From NCBI GenBank assembly GCA_964389495.1, contig CAYMDU010000087.1, positions 1 to 6,281 on the forward strand: a stretch of DNA of 6,281 bases, given 5' to 3'. The notes beneath the pieces are model-generated. The model did no database searches and had not been told where the DNA came from. It saw nothing but the letters and a program-made list of their open reading frames with translations. The translations under genes were made by a program, and so were the position numbers. This DNA is from RGIG3009 sp964389495 (GTDB taxonomy: Bacteria; Bacillota; Clostridia; Oscillospirales; Acutalibacteraceae). Positions 1 to 6,219 of this stretch are shown here, in pieces (the first letter of the stretch is position 1; each line of letters starts with the position of its first letter).

Positions 1-5
1 CAACA

Positions 6-221
6 ATGTATGTCAGCTCGGTCACCAACGCGATGCGCGGCAAGCGCTTGCTGGAACGGCAGGGCCATACCGTATATATGCAGCGTTCTTCGCAGATTGC
101 GGAAAACAATGGTTGCGGATACAGTTTGCTGGTGAATGGCAACGGTGCCAAAGCGGTTGAACAATTGCGGAGGGCCGGTATTCGCGTTTTGCGCACGGTC
201 GGCGGAGGTGCGCCGCAATGA
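6..221 (+). CDS. DUF3343 family small protein (putative Se/S carrier-like), possibly 5'-partial
   Basis: Small protein of at least 71 residues resembling the DUF3343 family, which is annotated as putative selenium/sulfur carrier-like and is often found beside cysteine desulfurase-like genes in Clostridia. Visible family features are the N-terminal SVTNAMRGKRLLERQG helix (residues 5-20), the conserved NGCGYSLLV segment with Cys37 as the likely sulfur- or selenium-carrying residue, and a second helix (AVEQLRRAGIRV). The reading frame is open to the left edge and no ribosome binding site fits in the five bases before the ATG, so a few N-terminal residues may lie outside the window. Its stop codon overlaps the start of the next gene (ATGA), which implies translational coupling and a shared job with that enzyme. 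Family assignment is moderately sure; the carrier role is inferred from family annotation and context. Confidence 0.72.
   Translation: MYVSSVTNAMRGKRLLERQGHTVYMQRSSQIAENNGCGYSLLVNGNGAKAVEQLRRAGIRVLRTVGGGAPQ
204..210 (+). promoter_or_regulatory. Ribosome binding site of the cysteine desulfurase gene
   Basis: GGAGGTG lies seven bases before the ATG at 218, inside the end of the preceding coding region. This near-consensus Shine-Dalgarno sequence fixes the start of the downstream gene and supports coupled translation across the ATGA overlap. Confidence 0.75.
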
Positions 222-1381
222 TCTATTTGGATAACGCGGCTACCACATTTCCCAAGCCGCCGTCGGTGTATGCGGCGGTGAACGAAGCCATGTGGCGCTT
301 CGGCGCCAATCCGGGGCGCGGAGGTTATGCCATGGCCATGGAGAGCGCCGCACAGGTGTATGCTTGCCGCGAGGAATTGGCAGCTTTGTTTGGGTTGGAC
401 AATCCGGCAGGGGTAATATTCACGGCCAATTGCACCACGGCCCTAAACATGGTGATCAAAGGCCTGTTGCGCGGCGGAGGGCATGCGGTTATTTCCAGTT
501 GCGAACACAATTCGGTGATTCGCCCGTTGCATTCGTTGAGGAATGTGACATATACGGAAGCAACGGTATATCCTTTGGAACCGCAGCGAACAGTGGAGAG
601 CTTTCGGAAGGCGCTGCAACCGAACACGCGGCTGATTGTTTGCACGCATGCTTCCAATGTGTTTGGTTTCCGATTGCCGATACGGGAAATCGGTGCAATG
701 GCCAAACAATACCACATTCCCTTTGCCGTGGATGCCGCACAAAGCGCGGGATTGTTGCCGTTGAATATGGAAACAGACGGGATTGATTTTTTGTGCATAC
801 CGGGGCACAAAGCTCTGTATGGCCCCATGGGCACAGGAGCACTTTTGTGCCGCGGCACGGTATTGCCGGAGCCGCTAACCGAAGGCGGAACCGGCAGCCA
901 ATCTTTGCTGGCAGAGCAGCCGACCGACTTGCCCGACCGTTTGGAAAGCGGAACACTGAATGTACCGGGCATTTGCGGGTTGTGTGCAGGGGTGCGCTTT
1001 GTGCGACAACACGGCGTGACAGCGTTGGCCGAGCAGGAAAGCAGCCGCTTGTGCCGGCTGTATGATTGGTTGGTGCAACGGCCGGGCATATGTGTGTATA
1101 CCCAACGCCCGCAACCGAATTCCGTGCCGATGATTACGCTGAATGTACAGGGACTTTCCTCAGAGCAAACGGCGGCTCAACTGGCTGCTTCCGGCGTGGC
1201 GGCGCGTGCCGGGTTGCATTGTGCGCCGTCGGCGCATCGGCAAATGGGAACTTTGCCGGATGGAGCGGTACGGCTTTGTCCGTCGTGCTTCACCACATTG
1301 GCATCAATGGAAAACACGGCAAAAATCTTGCGTGAAATTGAAAGAAAAGCCTTGCAATCATCTCAGAGTATGATACAATAA
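218..1381 (+). CDS. Cysteine desulfurase family protein (class V aminotransferase, SufS/EF2568-like)
   Basis: PLP-dependent enzyme of 387 residues, a normal length for the family, expected to take sulfur (or selenium) from cysteine and pass it on as a persulfide. The N-terminus starts with the typical MIYLDNAATTFPKP. Residues matching the SufS active site are His97 (EHNSV), Asp172 and Gln175 (VDAAQSAG), the PLP lysine Lys198 in GHKALYGPMGTG, and the persulfide cysteine Cys335 in RAGLHCAPSAH. Spacing between these residues closely follows SufS. Near the C-terminus the usual serine/tyrosine-containing stretch reads RLCPSCFTT, giving a CxxC pair (Cys354, Cys357) that I do not recognise from the family. 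It is coupled to the DUF3343 gene by an ATGA overlap and followed after 9 bases by cdaA. The precise substrate (cysteine or selenocysteine) and acceptor are not visible; the upstream DUF3343 protein is a candidate acceptor (inference). Confidence 0.9.
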   Translation: MIYLDNAATTFPKPPSVYAAVNEAMWRFGANPGRGGYAMAMESAAQVYACREELAALFGLDNPAGVIFTANCTTALNMVIKGLLRGGGHAVISSCEHNSVIRPLHSLRNVTYTEATVYPLEPQRTVESFRKALQPNTRLIVCTHASNVFGFRLPIREIGAMAKQYHIPFAVDAAQSAGLLPLNMETDGIDFLCIPGHKALYGPMGTGALLCRGTVLPEPLTEGGTGSQSLLAEQPTDLPDRLESGTLNVPGICGLCAGVRFVRQHGVTALAEQESSRLCRLYDWLVQRPGICVYTQRPQPNSVPMITLNVQGLSSEQTAAQLAASGVAARAGLHCAPSAHRQMGTLPDGAVRLCPSCFTTLASMENTAKILREIERKALQSSQSMIQ

Positions 1382-1390
1382 TAGAAAGAG

Positions 1391-2308
1391 ATGTTTAGAA
1401 AGCAGGTGAGTACACTGGGTTCCTTTTTCGCAGGCGTGTGGGAAAATATACTAATGTTTTTTCGCAGCTATCACATCCTTACCGACACATTGGATATTTT
1501 GGTGGTGGCGTTCGCGGTGTACGGCATCATTAAACTGGTGCGCGATTCGCGGGCAGAGCAACTTCTCAAAGGGTTTGCTTTGCTGGCCATCGCCTATGGC
1601 GCCGCGTATTTGTTTGGATTAACCACAGTGAAATACCTCTTGCAGGTGTTGTTCGACAATGTGTTGATTATTTTGGTAGTGATTTTCCAACCGGAATTGC
1701 GCCGCGCCTTGGAACAGGTGGGTCATTCCGGTTTTTCCCGTTTGCGCGTTTTGGGCGCGAGCGAAGCGGAGAGCCGCGAATATATCGACAATTGGAAGCG
1801 CGCTATTTCGGCGGTGTGCACGGCGGCCGAGTCGTTGCAGCACAGTCGTATGGGGGCTTTGATTGTATTTGAACGAAATACTCGCTTGGGCGAAATTGCG
1901 GCTTCGGGCACGGTACTCAATGCCGAACCGACAACGGAATTAATTGGGAACATTTTCTTCAATAAAGCACCGCTGCATGACGGTGCCACCATCATGCGCG
2001 ACGGAAAGGTGTATGCCGCCGGTTGTATTTTGCCTCTTTCAGAAGATATCACCATCAGCCGCAGTTTGGGAACACGGCACCGCGCCGGCGTGGGAATGAG
2101 TGAAAATTCCGATGCTTTGATCGTGGTGGTGTCGGAAGAAACCGGTGTTATTTCTTTGGCCAAAGGCGGCGAGCTAACCCGCAATTACACAGCGGAAACG
2201 TTGCAAGCGGTGTTGGAAAATGAGATTATTTGGAGCAATGTTCGCGCCGAAGACGATAAAACGGGCGATAGCCTGTTGGCACGCGTGCGGGGGTGGTTCT
2301 CAAAATGA
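1391..2308 (+). CDS. cdaA: Diadenylate cyclase CdaA (membrane-bound c-di-AMP synthase)
   Basis: Makes cyclic di-AMP from two ATP at the inner face of the cell membrane; c-di-AMP controls potassium and osmolyte balance and cell-wall homeostasis in Firmicutes. Three hydrophobic segments are visible at about residues 29-50, 58-77 and 80-99, followed by the hallmark FQPELRRALEQVG (99-111) and the DAC domain (about 120-275) with its two catalytic motifs DGA (197-199) and RHR (229-231). The 305-residue length is slightly more than typical because of the N-terminal extension. The start is uncertain: ATG 1391 has only a weak purine stretch directly against it, GTG 1406 is also in frame, and ATG 1454 has GTGGGA ten bases upstream and would still keep all three membrane segments. 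It ends in an ATGA overlap with cdaR, the known CdaA regulator, so the two should form a complex. Confidence 0.95.
   Translation: MFRKQVSTLGSFFAGVWENILMFFRSYHILTDTLDILVVAFAVYGIIKLVRDSRAEQLLKGFALLAIAYGAAYLFGLTTVKYLLQVLFDNVLIILVVIFQPELRRALEQVGHSGFSRLRVLGASEAESREYIDNWKRAISAVCTAAESLQHSRMGALIVFERNTRLGEIAASGTVLNAEPTTELIGNIFFNKAPLHDGATIMRDGKVYAAGCILPLSEDITISRSLGTRHRAGVGMSENSDALIVVVSEETGVISLAKGGELTRNYTAETLQAVLENEIIWSNVRAEDDKTGDSLLARVRGWFSK
2289..2294 (+). promoter_or_regulatory. Probable ribosome binding site of cdaR
   Basis: GGGGGT ends ten bases before ATG 2305, within the last codons of cdaA. It favours ATG 2305 (giving an ATGA overlap with the cdaA stop) over the in-frame GTG at 2293, which overlaps this G-rich stretch and so would lack any binding site. 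Confidence 0.45.
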
Positions 2309-3618
2309 AACAGAAATTTTCGCTGAACGAATTGCTGCATCGCGATCGCCTGATGATTATTTTTTCGTTGGTAGTGGCTTTAACAGCTTGGGCTGTGGTG
2401 TCGTTTGGCCCTGGCAATGTGCAAACACGCACAATTACCGCCACCGTTAAGGTGGATTTAACCGATACCAGTGCCGGCTACAACGATTTGCGTGTGATTG
2501 GGGAAGACACCTTTACTGTCAATGTGGTTGTGGAAGGAACACGCTCGGTCATTTTTAATTTAGCCAGCGATGATTTGGAAATCAAGCCCTCATTGACCGA
2601 CATTCAAGGTCCCGGAAAATCCGATGTATCGCTAAATGTCAACAAAGCAGGCAAATCCACAGGGTACACCATCAATTCCATCTCGCCGTCAACCGTAACG
2701 GTGGAATGCGATTATTGGAATAGTGCCTCCTTTGCGGTGTCACCGGATGTTTCTTTGCTCACAGTGGAGGATGAAAAAGCACAGCAAATCGGCGATGTGT
2801 TGCTGGATACGGCGGCGTTGTCCGATGGGCGTGTTTCTATTGAAGGGCCGCGCACAGTTGTTCGTCAAATCAATTCGGTGGTAGCGCGTGTGGAAGAAGC
2901 GCAAACGCTAAGCAAAACAGCGCACTTGCAGGCACGGCTGCTGGCCCTAAACGAATCCGGTGGGGAAGTGGATGTTTCTCAATGCCAATTCACCGGCCTG
3001 AGCGACAGCTTGGTGGATGTAACAGTGCCGGTTTGGGTACAGCGCACCGTGGATTTAACATACACCTTGGCCAATGTGCCAAGCGGTTTATCTCAAAACG
3101 GGTTGGTTACATTGTCGCACAATAGCATCACACTGGTTGGCGAAGAAGAAACACTAACTTCGGTGGCAGGTACCATTGGCAATTTGGGCGTTTTTGATTT
3201 TGATCATATTCGCCCGGAAACGGCTGAAATGACAGTTCAGTTAACCATTCCCAACGGTGTCAAGGTGCTGGAAGGAGATTCGGTTACGGTTTCTTTGCCC
3301 ATTGATAAGTTCTCAACACGAACGTTGTCCTATTCGGTGCGAAGTTTGGACGATGTGATTGTTGACAACTTGCCCGATGGCAAAACCATCACTTTGCAAG
3401 AACAGAAATTAACAGATATCGTGGTTTGCGGTACCGCCGCAACACTGCGTCGTCTAACCGCTAACGATTTAAACATCACATTGGATGCATCCAGTAACAC
3501 TGGAAGCGGCTCGGTTCGCTACACCGTGCGAATTACCGTTCCGGAGCATCCCGATGTGTGGGTATACTACGGAGCCGATGACAATGCGGCATATAAGTTA
3601 TACGGCACTTTGAAATGA
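2305..3618 (+). CDS. cdaR: CdaR, YbbR-domain regulator of CdaA
   Basis: Membrane-anchored extracytoplasmic protein (437 residues from this start) that in other Firmicutes binds CdaA and tunes c-di-AMP synthesis. A short basic N-terminus is followed by one membrane segment (about residues 15-34, RLMIIFSLVVALTAWAVVSFG). The rest is beta-rich and divides into about four YbbR-like repeats, roughly 37-130, 131-240, 241-332 and 333-437. Recurring patterns include a V(T/S)V ending each repeat, phrases such as VSIEGPRTVV, ITLVGEEETL and IVVCGTAATL near repeat centres, and VPVWVQRTVDL and LPIDKFSTRTL at repeat borders. This matches the four-domain B. subtilis protein, though slightly shorter. I chose ATG 2305 because it overlaps the cdaA stop; GTG 2293 would add four residues. 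A strong terminator follows 12 bases after the stop, so glmM, a frequent third gene, is not cotranscribed here. Confidence 0.9.
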   Translation: MKQKFSLNELLHRDRLMIIFSLVVALTAWAVVSFGPGNVQTRTITATVKVDLTDTSAGYNDLRVIGEDTFTVNVVVEGTRSVIFNLASDDLEIKPSLTDIQGPGKSDVSLNVNKAGKSTGYTINSISPSTVTVECDYWNSASFAVSPDVSLLTVEDEKAQQIGDVLLDTAALSDGRVSIEGPRTVVRQINSVVARVEEAQTLSKTAHLQARLLALNESGGEVDVSQCQFTGLSDSLVDVTVPVWVQRTVDLTYTLANVPSGLSQNGLVTLSHNSITLVGEEETLTSVAGTIGNLGVFDFDHIRPETAEMTVQLTIPNGVKVLEGDSVTVSLPIDKFSTRTLSYSVRSLDDVIVDNLPDGKTITLQEQKLTDIVVCGTAATLRRLTANDLNITLDASSNTGSGSVRYTVRITVPEHPDVWVYYGADDNAAYKLYGTLK

Positions 3619-3630
3619 GAAAACAACATC

Positions 3631-3658
3631 AGGCCGCCCGAAATTCGGGCGGCCTTTT
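3631..3658 (+). terminator. Rho-independent terminator of the cdaA-cdaR operon
   Basis: GGCCGCCCG at 3632-3640 pairs perfectly with CGGGCGGCC at 3646-3654 around an AAATT loop, followed by TTTT. A further A-T pair extends the stem. It lies 12 bases after the cdaR stop and just before the end of the convergent cotJC fragment. In the minus direction the stem is followed by TGATGTTGTTTTC, a poorer U tract, so it may also weakly stop the opposing transcript. Confidence 0.92.
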
Positions 3659-3665
3659 GTGTGGA

Positions 3666-4196
3666 TTATTTGCCGCAGTCTTTGTCAAAGCTGGGGTTGC
3701 AAGCATAGAAATTGCGGCTGTCCAGTCGCTCGGTTGTGAGCCGCAAGCCCTCACCGAACCGCTGATAATGAACAATTTCGCGTTCGCGTAGGAATTTCAA
3801 CGGATCACGAATATCCGGGTCGTCGATTAGCCGCAATAGGTTATCATAGGTGGTGCGTGCTTTTTGTTCCGCGGCCATATCTTCGTGCAAATCGGTGATT
3901 ACATCGCCTTTGGCGGCAATGTATTCAGCACGCCAAGGAAGTGACGAAGCGGCAATGGGATATACAGCCGTTGTGTGATCAACAAAGTATTTGTCAAAAC
4001 CGGCACGCTTGATTTCTTCCGGTGTGAGGTTGCGGGTGAGCTGATATACCATGGCACATATCATTTCCATGTGTGCCAGTTCTTCTGTACCGATGTCGGT
4101 TAGCAAGCCCTTCAATTCGTTATAAGGCATAGAGTAGCGTTGTGTCAGGTATCGCATGGATGCTCCAAGCTCGCCGTCAGGACCGCCGTACTGCAT
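3666..4196 (-). pseudogene. cotJC: 3' part of a CotJC / manganese-catalase family spore coat gene, 5' end displaced
   Basis: Encodes 176 residues of the CotJC/manganese catalase family, ferritin-like four-helix proteins with a di-manganese centre found in the inner spore coat of Bacilli and Clostridia. The fragment keeps all five predicted metal ligands: Glu9 (DGELGAS), Glu39 and His42 (GTEELAHMEM), Glu110 (EDMAAEQKAR) and His143 (EREIVHYQRF). Spacing parallels Lactobacillus plantarum catalase (35, 66, 69, 148, 181). Compared with full-length relatives about 26-30 N-terminal residues are missing. Family similarity starts at codon 2 (QYGGPDGELGAS), the codon before the ATG is TAA in frame, and the bases upstream hold no Shine-Dalgarno sequence. 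The gene therefore looks cut at about 4194-4197. A serine recombinase ends 31 bases beyond the break. The C-terminal tail NFYACNPSFDKDCGK contains two cysteines. It could be a dead remnant, or a split gene rebuilt when the element leaves. cotJA/cotJB would be expected with the missing 5' part. Confidence 0.8.
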
Positions 4197-4202
4197 TTAG
4201 AT
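4188..4202. other. Probable element/chromosome junction (attachment-site half) inside cotJC
   Basis: Reading on the minus strand, AT-rich sequence with no family match changes to the conserved QYGGPDGEL codons of cotJC at TAAATGCAGTAC (about 4199-4188). Integrase-type serine recombinases commonly lie close to one attachment site, and here the recombinase stop is 31 bases away. I found no clear inverted repeat around the point, and the partner junction is outside the window, so the exact crossover bases cannot be given. Confidence 0.5.
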
Positions 4203-4227
4203 ATAATTTTGAACAACTACCATCCCG

Positions 4228-5670
4228 TTATAGTGTGTAGAAGACAACATCGATAGACTTAGTATCTGCGTGATAAGTGACATGGTCAATTACTGTTCGC
4301 AATGATTTGTTCTTAGAGTCTTCGGAAGCATCGGGATTAGTTACCACATTTAATACATTAGTGATTTTGTCACAAAAAGCATTTTTGTCAATTTTAGGAA
4401 AGCTGGCTTCTTGGCGCGCAATAGCAGCGCGTAATCTATCAATTTCTTTTTGAATGCGCATTTTGTTGGATGCATATTCTTCTTTGGTATCAATGCCATC
4501 TATATACGCTATTTTTGCGCGGTTTAATTTAACCGTTTCATTTTTTAATATCTTTTCTAAATCGTTCGAAAAATCGATCGAAGAGGCTTTCCTTTTTTGT
4601 ACAATATCAAAATTCCCGTTCGCAGCCACTTCGGTTAAATATGTGATGACGGATTGGTTGATTTTTGACAAAGCAATACTGTGCGACTTTCGGCAAGTAC
4701 CGCGCGAATACGAATGACATTGTAATGACGGGCATTTCAATGATAAAAGAGTCAGTGTGCTGCCGCAAGCGGAACAACGCACCAAGCCTTTGAGCATGTA
4801 CGACTTTGGTTCATCAGATTGTTGTCGGCTCGAATATAACAGTTTCAAACGATCGGCACGCTCCTGAGCAAGCTCAAATAGCTCCGGTGAAACGATGGCA
4901 TCGTGAATTCCATCAACGATTAAGTTGTTTTTGTTGAAAAAATCACGCTTGCCGGCACCGCGACCGTCTTTACACCAGCGTATTTTACCGGCATAAATCG
5001 GATTACGAATGATATATTCGATGCAACGATTGTCAGGAGGATTTCCTTTGGTCGTTTTTAGACCAAGAGAAGCATACTTGTGCGCCAAAGCACGATATCC
5101 CGTCCCATTAACAAAGTCCATAAAAATGGCACGTACAAGTGCTGCATCGTCATTGGGATAAATTTTTCCATCTTTCATAGTGTATCCAATAGGTGGTCGG
5201 CAGACGGCACCGCCTCGCGATACTTTTTCCAGCATGCCACGACGCACTTCTTCTGCCAGGTTGATGGAATAGTATTCGTCCATTGCTTCAATTAGCGCTT
5301 CGATGAGGACGGATGTTTTATCGTCGCCAATATCTTCGGATACAGAAACGACTTGAATGTCACACTGCTTGCGAAGCATAGATTTATATACAATGCTATC
5401 TTCGCGATTTCGTGCGAAGCGGCTGAATTTCCAAACCAGAATCAAGTCAAAAGGTTTTGGCTTTTGCTTGGCCGTACCTATCATCAAATTAAAACCTTGC
5501 CGGTTGGCAGTTCGTTTGCCTGAGATTCCTTCATCTGTATAAATGTGATCTTCAAGCAAAAGTATATCGTTTTTTTGAGCGTACTCGCGGATCTTTTTGA
5601 TTTGACTTTCGGGGGAATATTCAATCTGGTCATCGGTACTAACGCGAATGTAAGCCGCTGCGGTTTTCAT
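4228..5670 (-). CDS. Large serine recombinase (site-specific integrase/excisionase family)
   Basis: Site-specific DNA recombinase of about 480 residues that cuts and rejoins attachment sites through a phosphoserine link. The resolvase catalytic domain occupies about residues 4-150, with nucleophile Ser11 in AAYIRVSTDDQ, Arg9, and the KFSRFARNRED motif (Arg84, Arg87). A recombinase DNA-binding domain follows (about 158-255, RPPIGYTMKDGKI through RNPIYAGKIRW). Next comes a zinc ribbon (Cys299, Cys302, Cys318, Cys326) and a lysine/glutamate-rich segment likely to form the coiled coil (about 368-422). No residue seems lost, so it should be active. I chose ATG 5670 because AGAGAGGG lies just upstream and MKTAAAYIRVS fits family N-termini; ATG 5730 would add 20 residues across a perfect hairpin and lacks a binding site. 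Its stop lies 31 bases from the broken cotJC gene, which suggests it inserted and could excise the element there. No separate directionality factor is recognisable in the window. Confidence 0.93.
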   Translation of the reverse strand: MKTAAAYIRVSTDDQIEYSPESQIKKIREYAQKNDILLLEDHIYTDEGISGKRTANRQGFNLMIGTAKQKPKPFDLILVWKFSRFARNREDSIVYKSMLRKQCDIQVVSVSEDIGDDKTSVLIEALIEAMDEYYSINLAEEVRRGMLEKVSRGGAVCRPPIGYTMKDGKIYPNDDAALVRAIFMDFVNGTGYRALAHKYASLGLKTTKGNPPDNRCIEYIIRNPIYAGKIRWCKDGRGAGKRDFFNKNNLIVDGIHDAIVSPELFELAQERADRLKLLYSSRQQSDEPKSYMLKGLVRCSACGSTLTLLSLKCPSLQCHSYSRGTCRKSHSIALSKINQSVITYLTEVAANGNFDIVQKRKASSIDFSNDLEKILKNETVKLNRAKIAYIDGIDTKEEYASNKMRIQKEIDRLRAAIARQEASFPKIDKNAFCDKITNVLNVVTNPDASEDSKNKSLRTVIDHVTYHADTKSIDVVFYTL

Positions 5671-5690
5671 GAATATCCCTCTCTTTTTTA
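5671..5690 (-). promoter_or_regulatory. Ribosome binding region deciding the recombinase start
   Basis: On the minus strand AGAGAGGG sits about six bases before ATG 5670, preceded by an A-rich run. This supports translation from 5670 rather than from ATG 5730. Confidence 0.5.
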
Positions 5691-5696
5691 TATATG

Positions 5697-5721
5697 GCCG
5701 CATTGGATTTTCCAATGCGGC
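5697..5721. repeat. Perfect inverted repeat / stem-loop before the recombinase gene
   Basis: GCCGCATTGG (5697-5706) pairs with CCAATGCGGC (5712-5721) around a five-base loop, a 10 bp GC-rich stem. It lies between the SHOCT gene stop and the recombinase start. On the minus strand no U run follows, so it is not a standard terminator for the SHOCT gene; on the plus strand TTCTTTC follows, which is a weak terminator tail. It may be a plus-strand terminator protecting against incoming transcription, a transcript-stabilising hairpin, or an operator-type palindrome controlling the recombinase. Confidence 0.7.
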
Positions 5722-5726
5722 TTCTT

Positions 5727-6146
5727 TCATTGTATAGATTGCAAGATTTCATTTTTTAATTTCTGAAATTCATCTTGCGTAATGGAGCCGCTTTTCAAAT
5801 AGTCGTGCAGTGTGTTGATTTTTTTATAGCAGCGTTGTTTATACCAAATTTTAAAAATGCGCGGAATACCATTGGCTTTCGTCGCTTTGACAGTCATTAC
5901 TCTTAGGCCGTAAAGGCATTTACAACAAAATGCCATACCAAATGTAGAAGCTGAAAGAATAATCCACCCGGCAAGGAGTTGATGTTTTCGAAGCACAACA
6001 ATTCCCAGAATTAAACATACTCCTAAAAGGCATAGCATAACAAAGAAAAAAAGTTTTTGGTATTTGGTATTGGTAGAATAGTTTTTTGGAGCAACGCCGG
6101 TGCTTTGATTGCTATTATTAGCATATAAATTAGTTGTATCTCCCAT
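5727..6146 (-). CDS. Two-TM membrane protein with C-terminal SHOCT-like domain
   Basis: Predicted protein of 139 residues from ATG 6146, preceded by AAGGAG twelve bases upstream (a rather long spacing). After a polar, Asn/Ser/Thr-rich N-terminus (1-30) come two hydrophobic segments, about 31-52 (KLFFFVMLCLLGVCLILGIVVL) and 57-80, then a basic stretch. It ends in a SHOCT-like helical hairpin (about 109-136; KINTLHDYLKSGSITQDEF and on) of the pattern L..G.IT..EF...K..IL. SHOCT domains are short C-terminal modules common in phage-related and membrane proteins and are thought to mediate oligomerisation. No enzymatic motif is seen. The frame stays open upstream to about 6278, but that part is low-complexity, cysteine-rich and lacks a binding site, so I exclude it. 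Its TGA overlaps an in-frame ATG of the recombinase frame; the two genes are probably cotranscribed. Function unknown. Confidence 0.7.
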   Translation of the reverse strand: MGDTTNLYANNSNQSTGVAPKNYSTNTKYQKLFFFVMLCLLGVCLILGIVVLRKHQLLAGWIILSASTFGMAFCCKCLYGLRVMTVKATKANGIPRIFKIWYKQRCYKKINTLHDYLKSGSITQDEFQKLKNEILQSIQ

Positions 6147-6219
6147 ACCTGGATTTTTCTCCTTCAAGATTATCATCATTTTGAAAAAACAACATACAGA
6201 ACATTGTTTTTGTGTCCAA
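6147..6219 (-). promoter_or_regulatory. AT-rich spacer upstream of the SHOCT gene, contains its RBS
   Basis: Between the putative upstream stop and ATG 6146, the minus strand is AT-rich and holds AAGGAG near the start codon. GATAAT and TATGTT resemble -10 boxes, but no convincing -35 is spaced with them, so a promoter here is only possible. Confidence 0.3.

Noticed and set aside
325..1089. A 254-codon open frame on the minus strand, opposite the cysteine desulfurase
   Set aside because: It lies wholly inside a well-supported gene, its translation has no family pattern, and it is explained by codon bias in GC-richer DNA.
1352..1379. Promoter-like TTGCAA, 16 bases, TACAAT just before cdaA
   Set aside because: Transcription would begin about at or after the 1391 start codon, leaving no leader; it would only make sense if cdaA starts at 1454. 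It is too weak to list.
1723..2184. A 153-codon minus-strand frame inside cdaA
   Set aside because: It is antisense to the DAC domain with its DGA and RHR motifs and has no recognisable protein features.
4161..4240. Inverted or direct repeat marking the recombinase attachment core
   Set aside because: Only short, imperfect similarities (for example CGGGATGGTAG versus TACGGCGGTCC) are visible, not enough to define a core without the other junction.
4454..4717. Plus-strand open frames within the recombinase (also 5080-5295, 5357-5542, 5545-5766)
   Set aside because: They are antisense shadows of the recombinase with no binding sites or domains.
5671..5730. Twenty-residue N-terminal extension of the recombinase from ATG 5730
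   Set aside because: It crosses a perfect hairpin, lacks a ribosome binding site, and the family N-terminus begins at MKTAAAYIRVS. The ATGA overlap with the SHOCT stop keeps it as a minor possibility.
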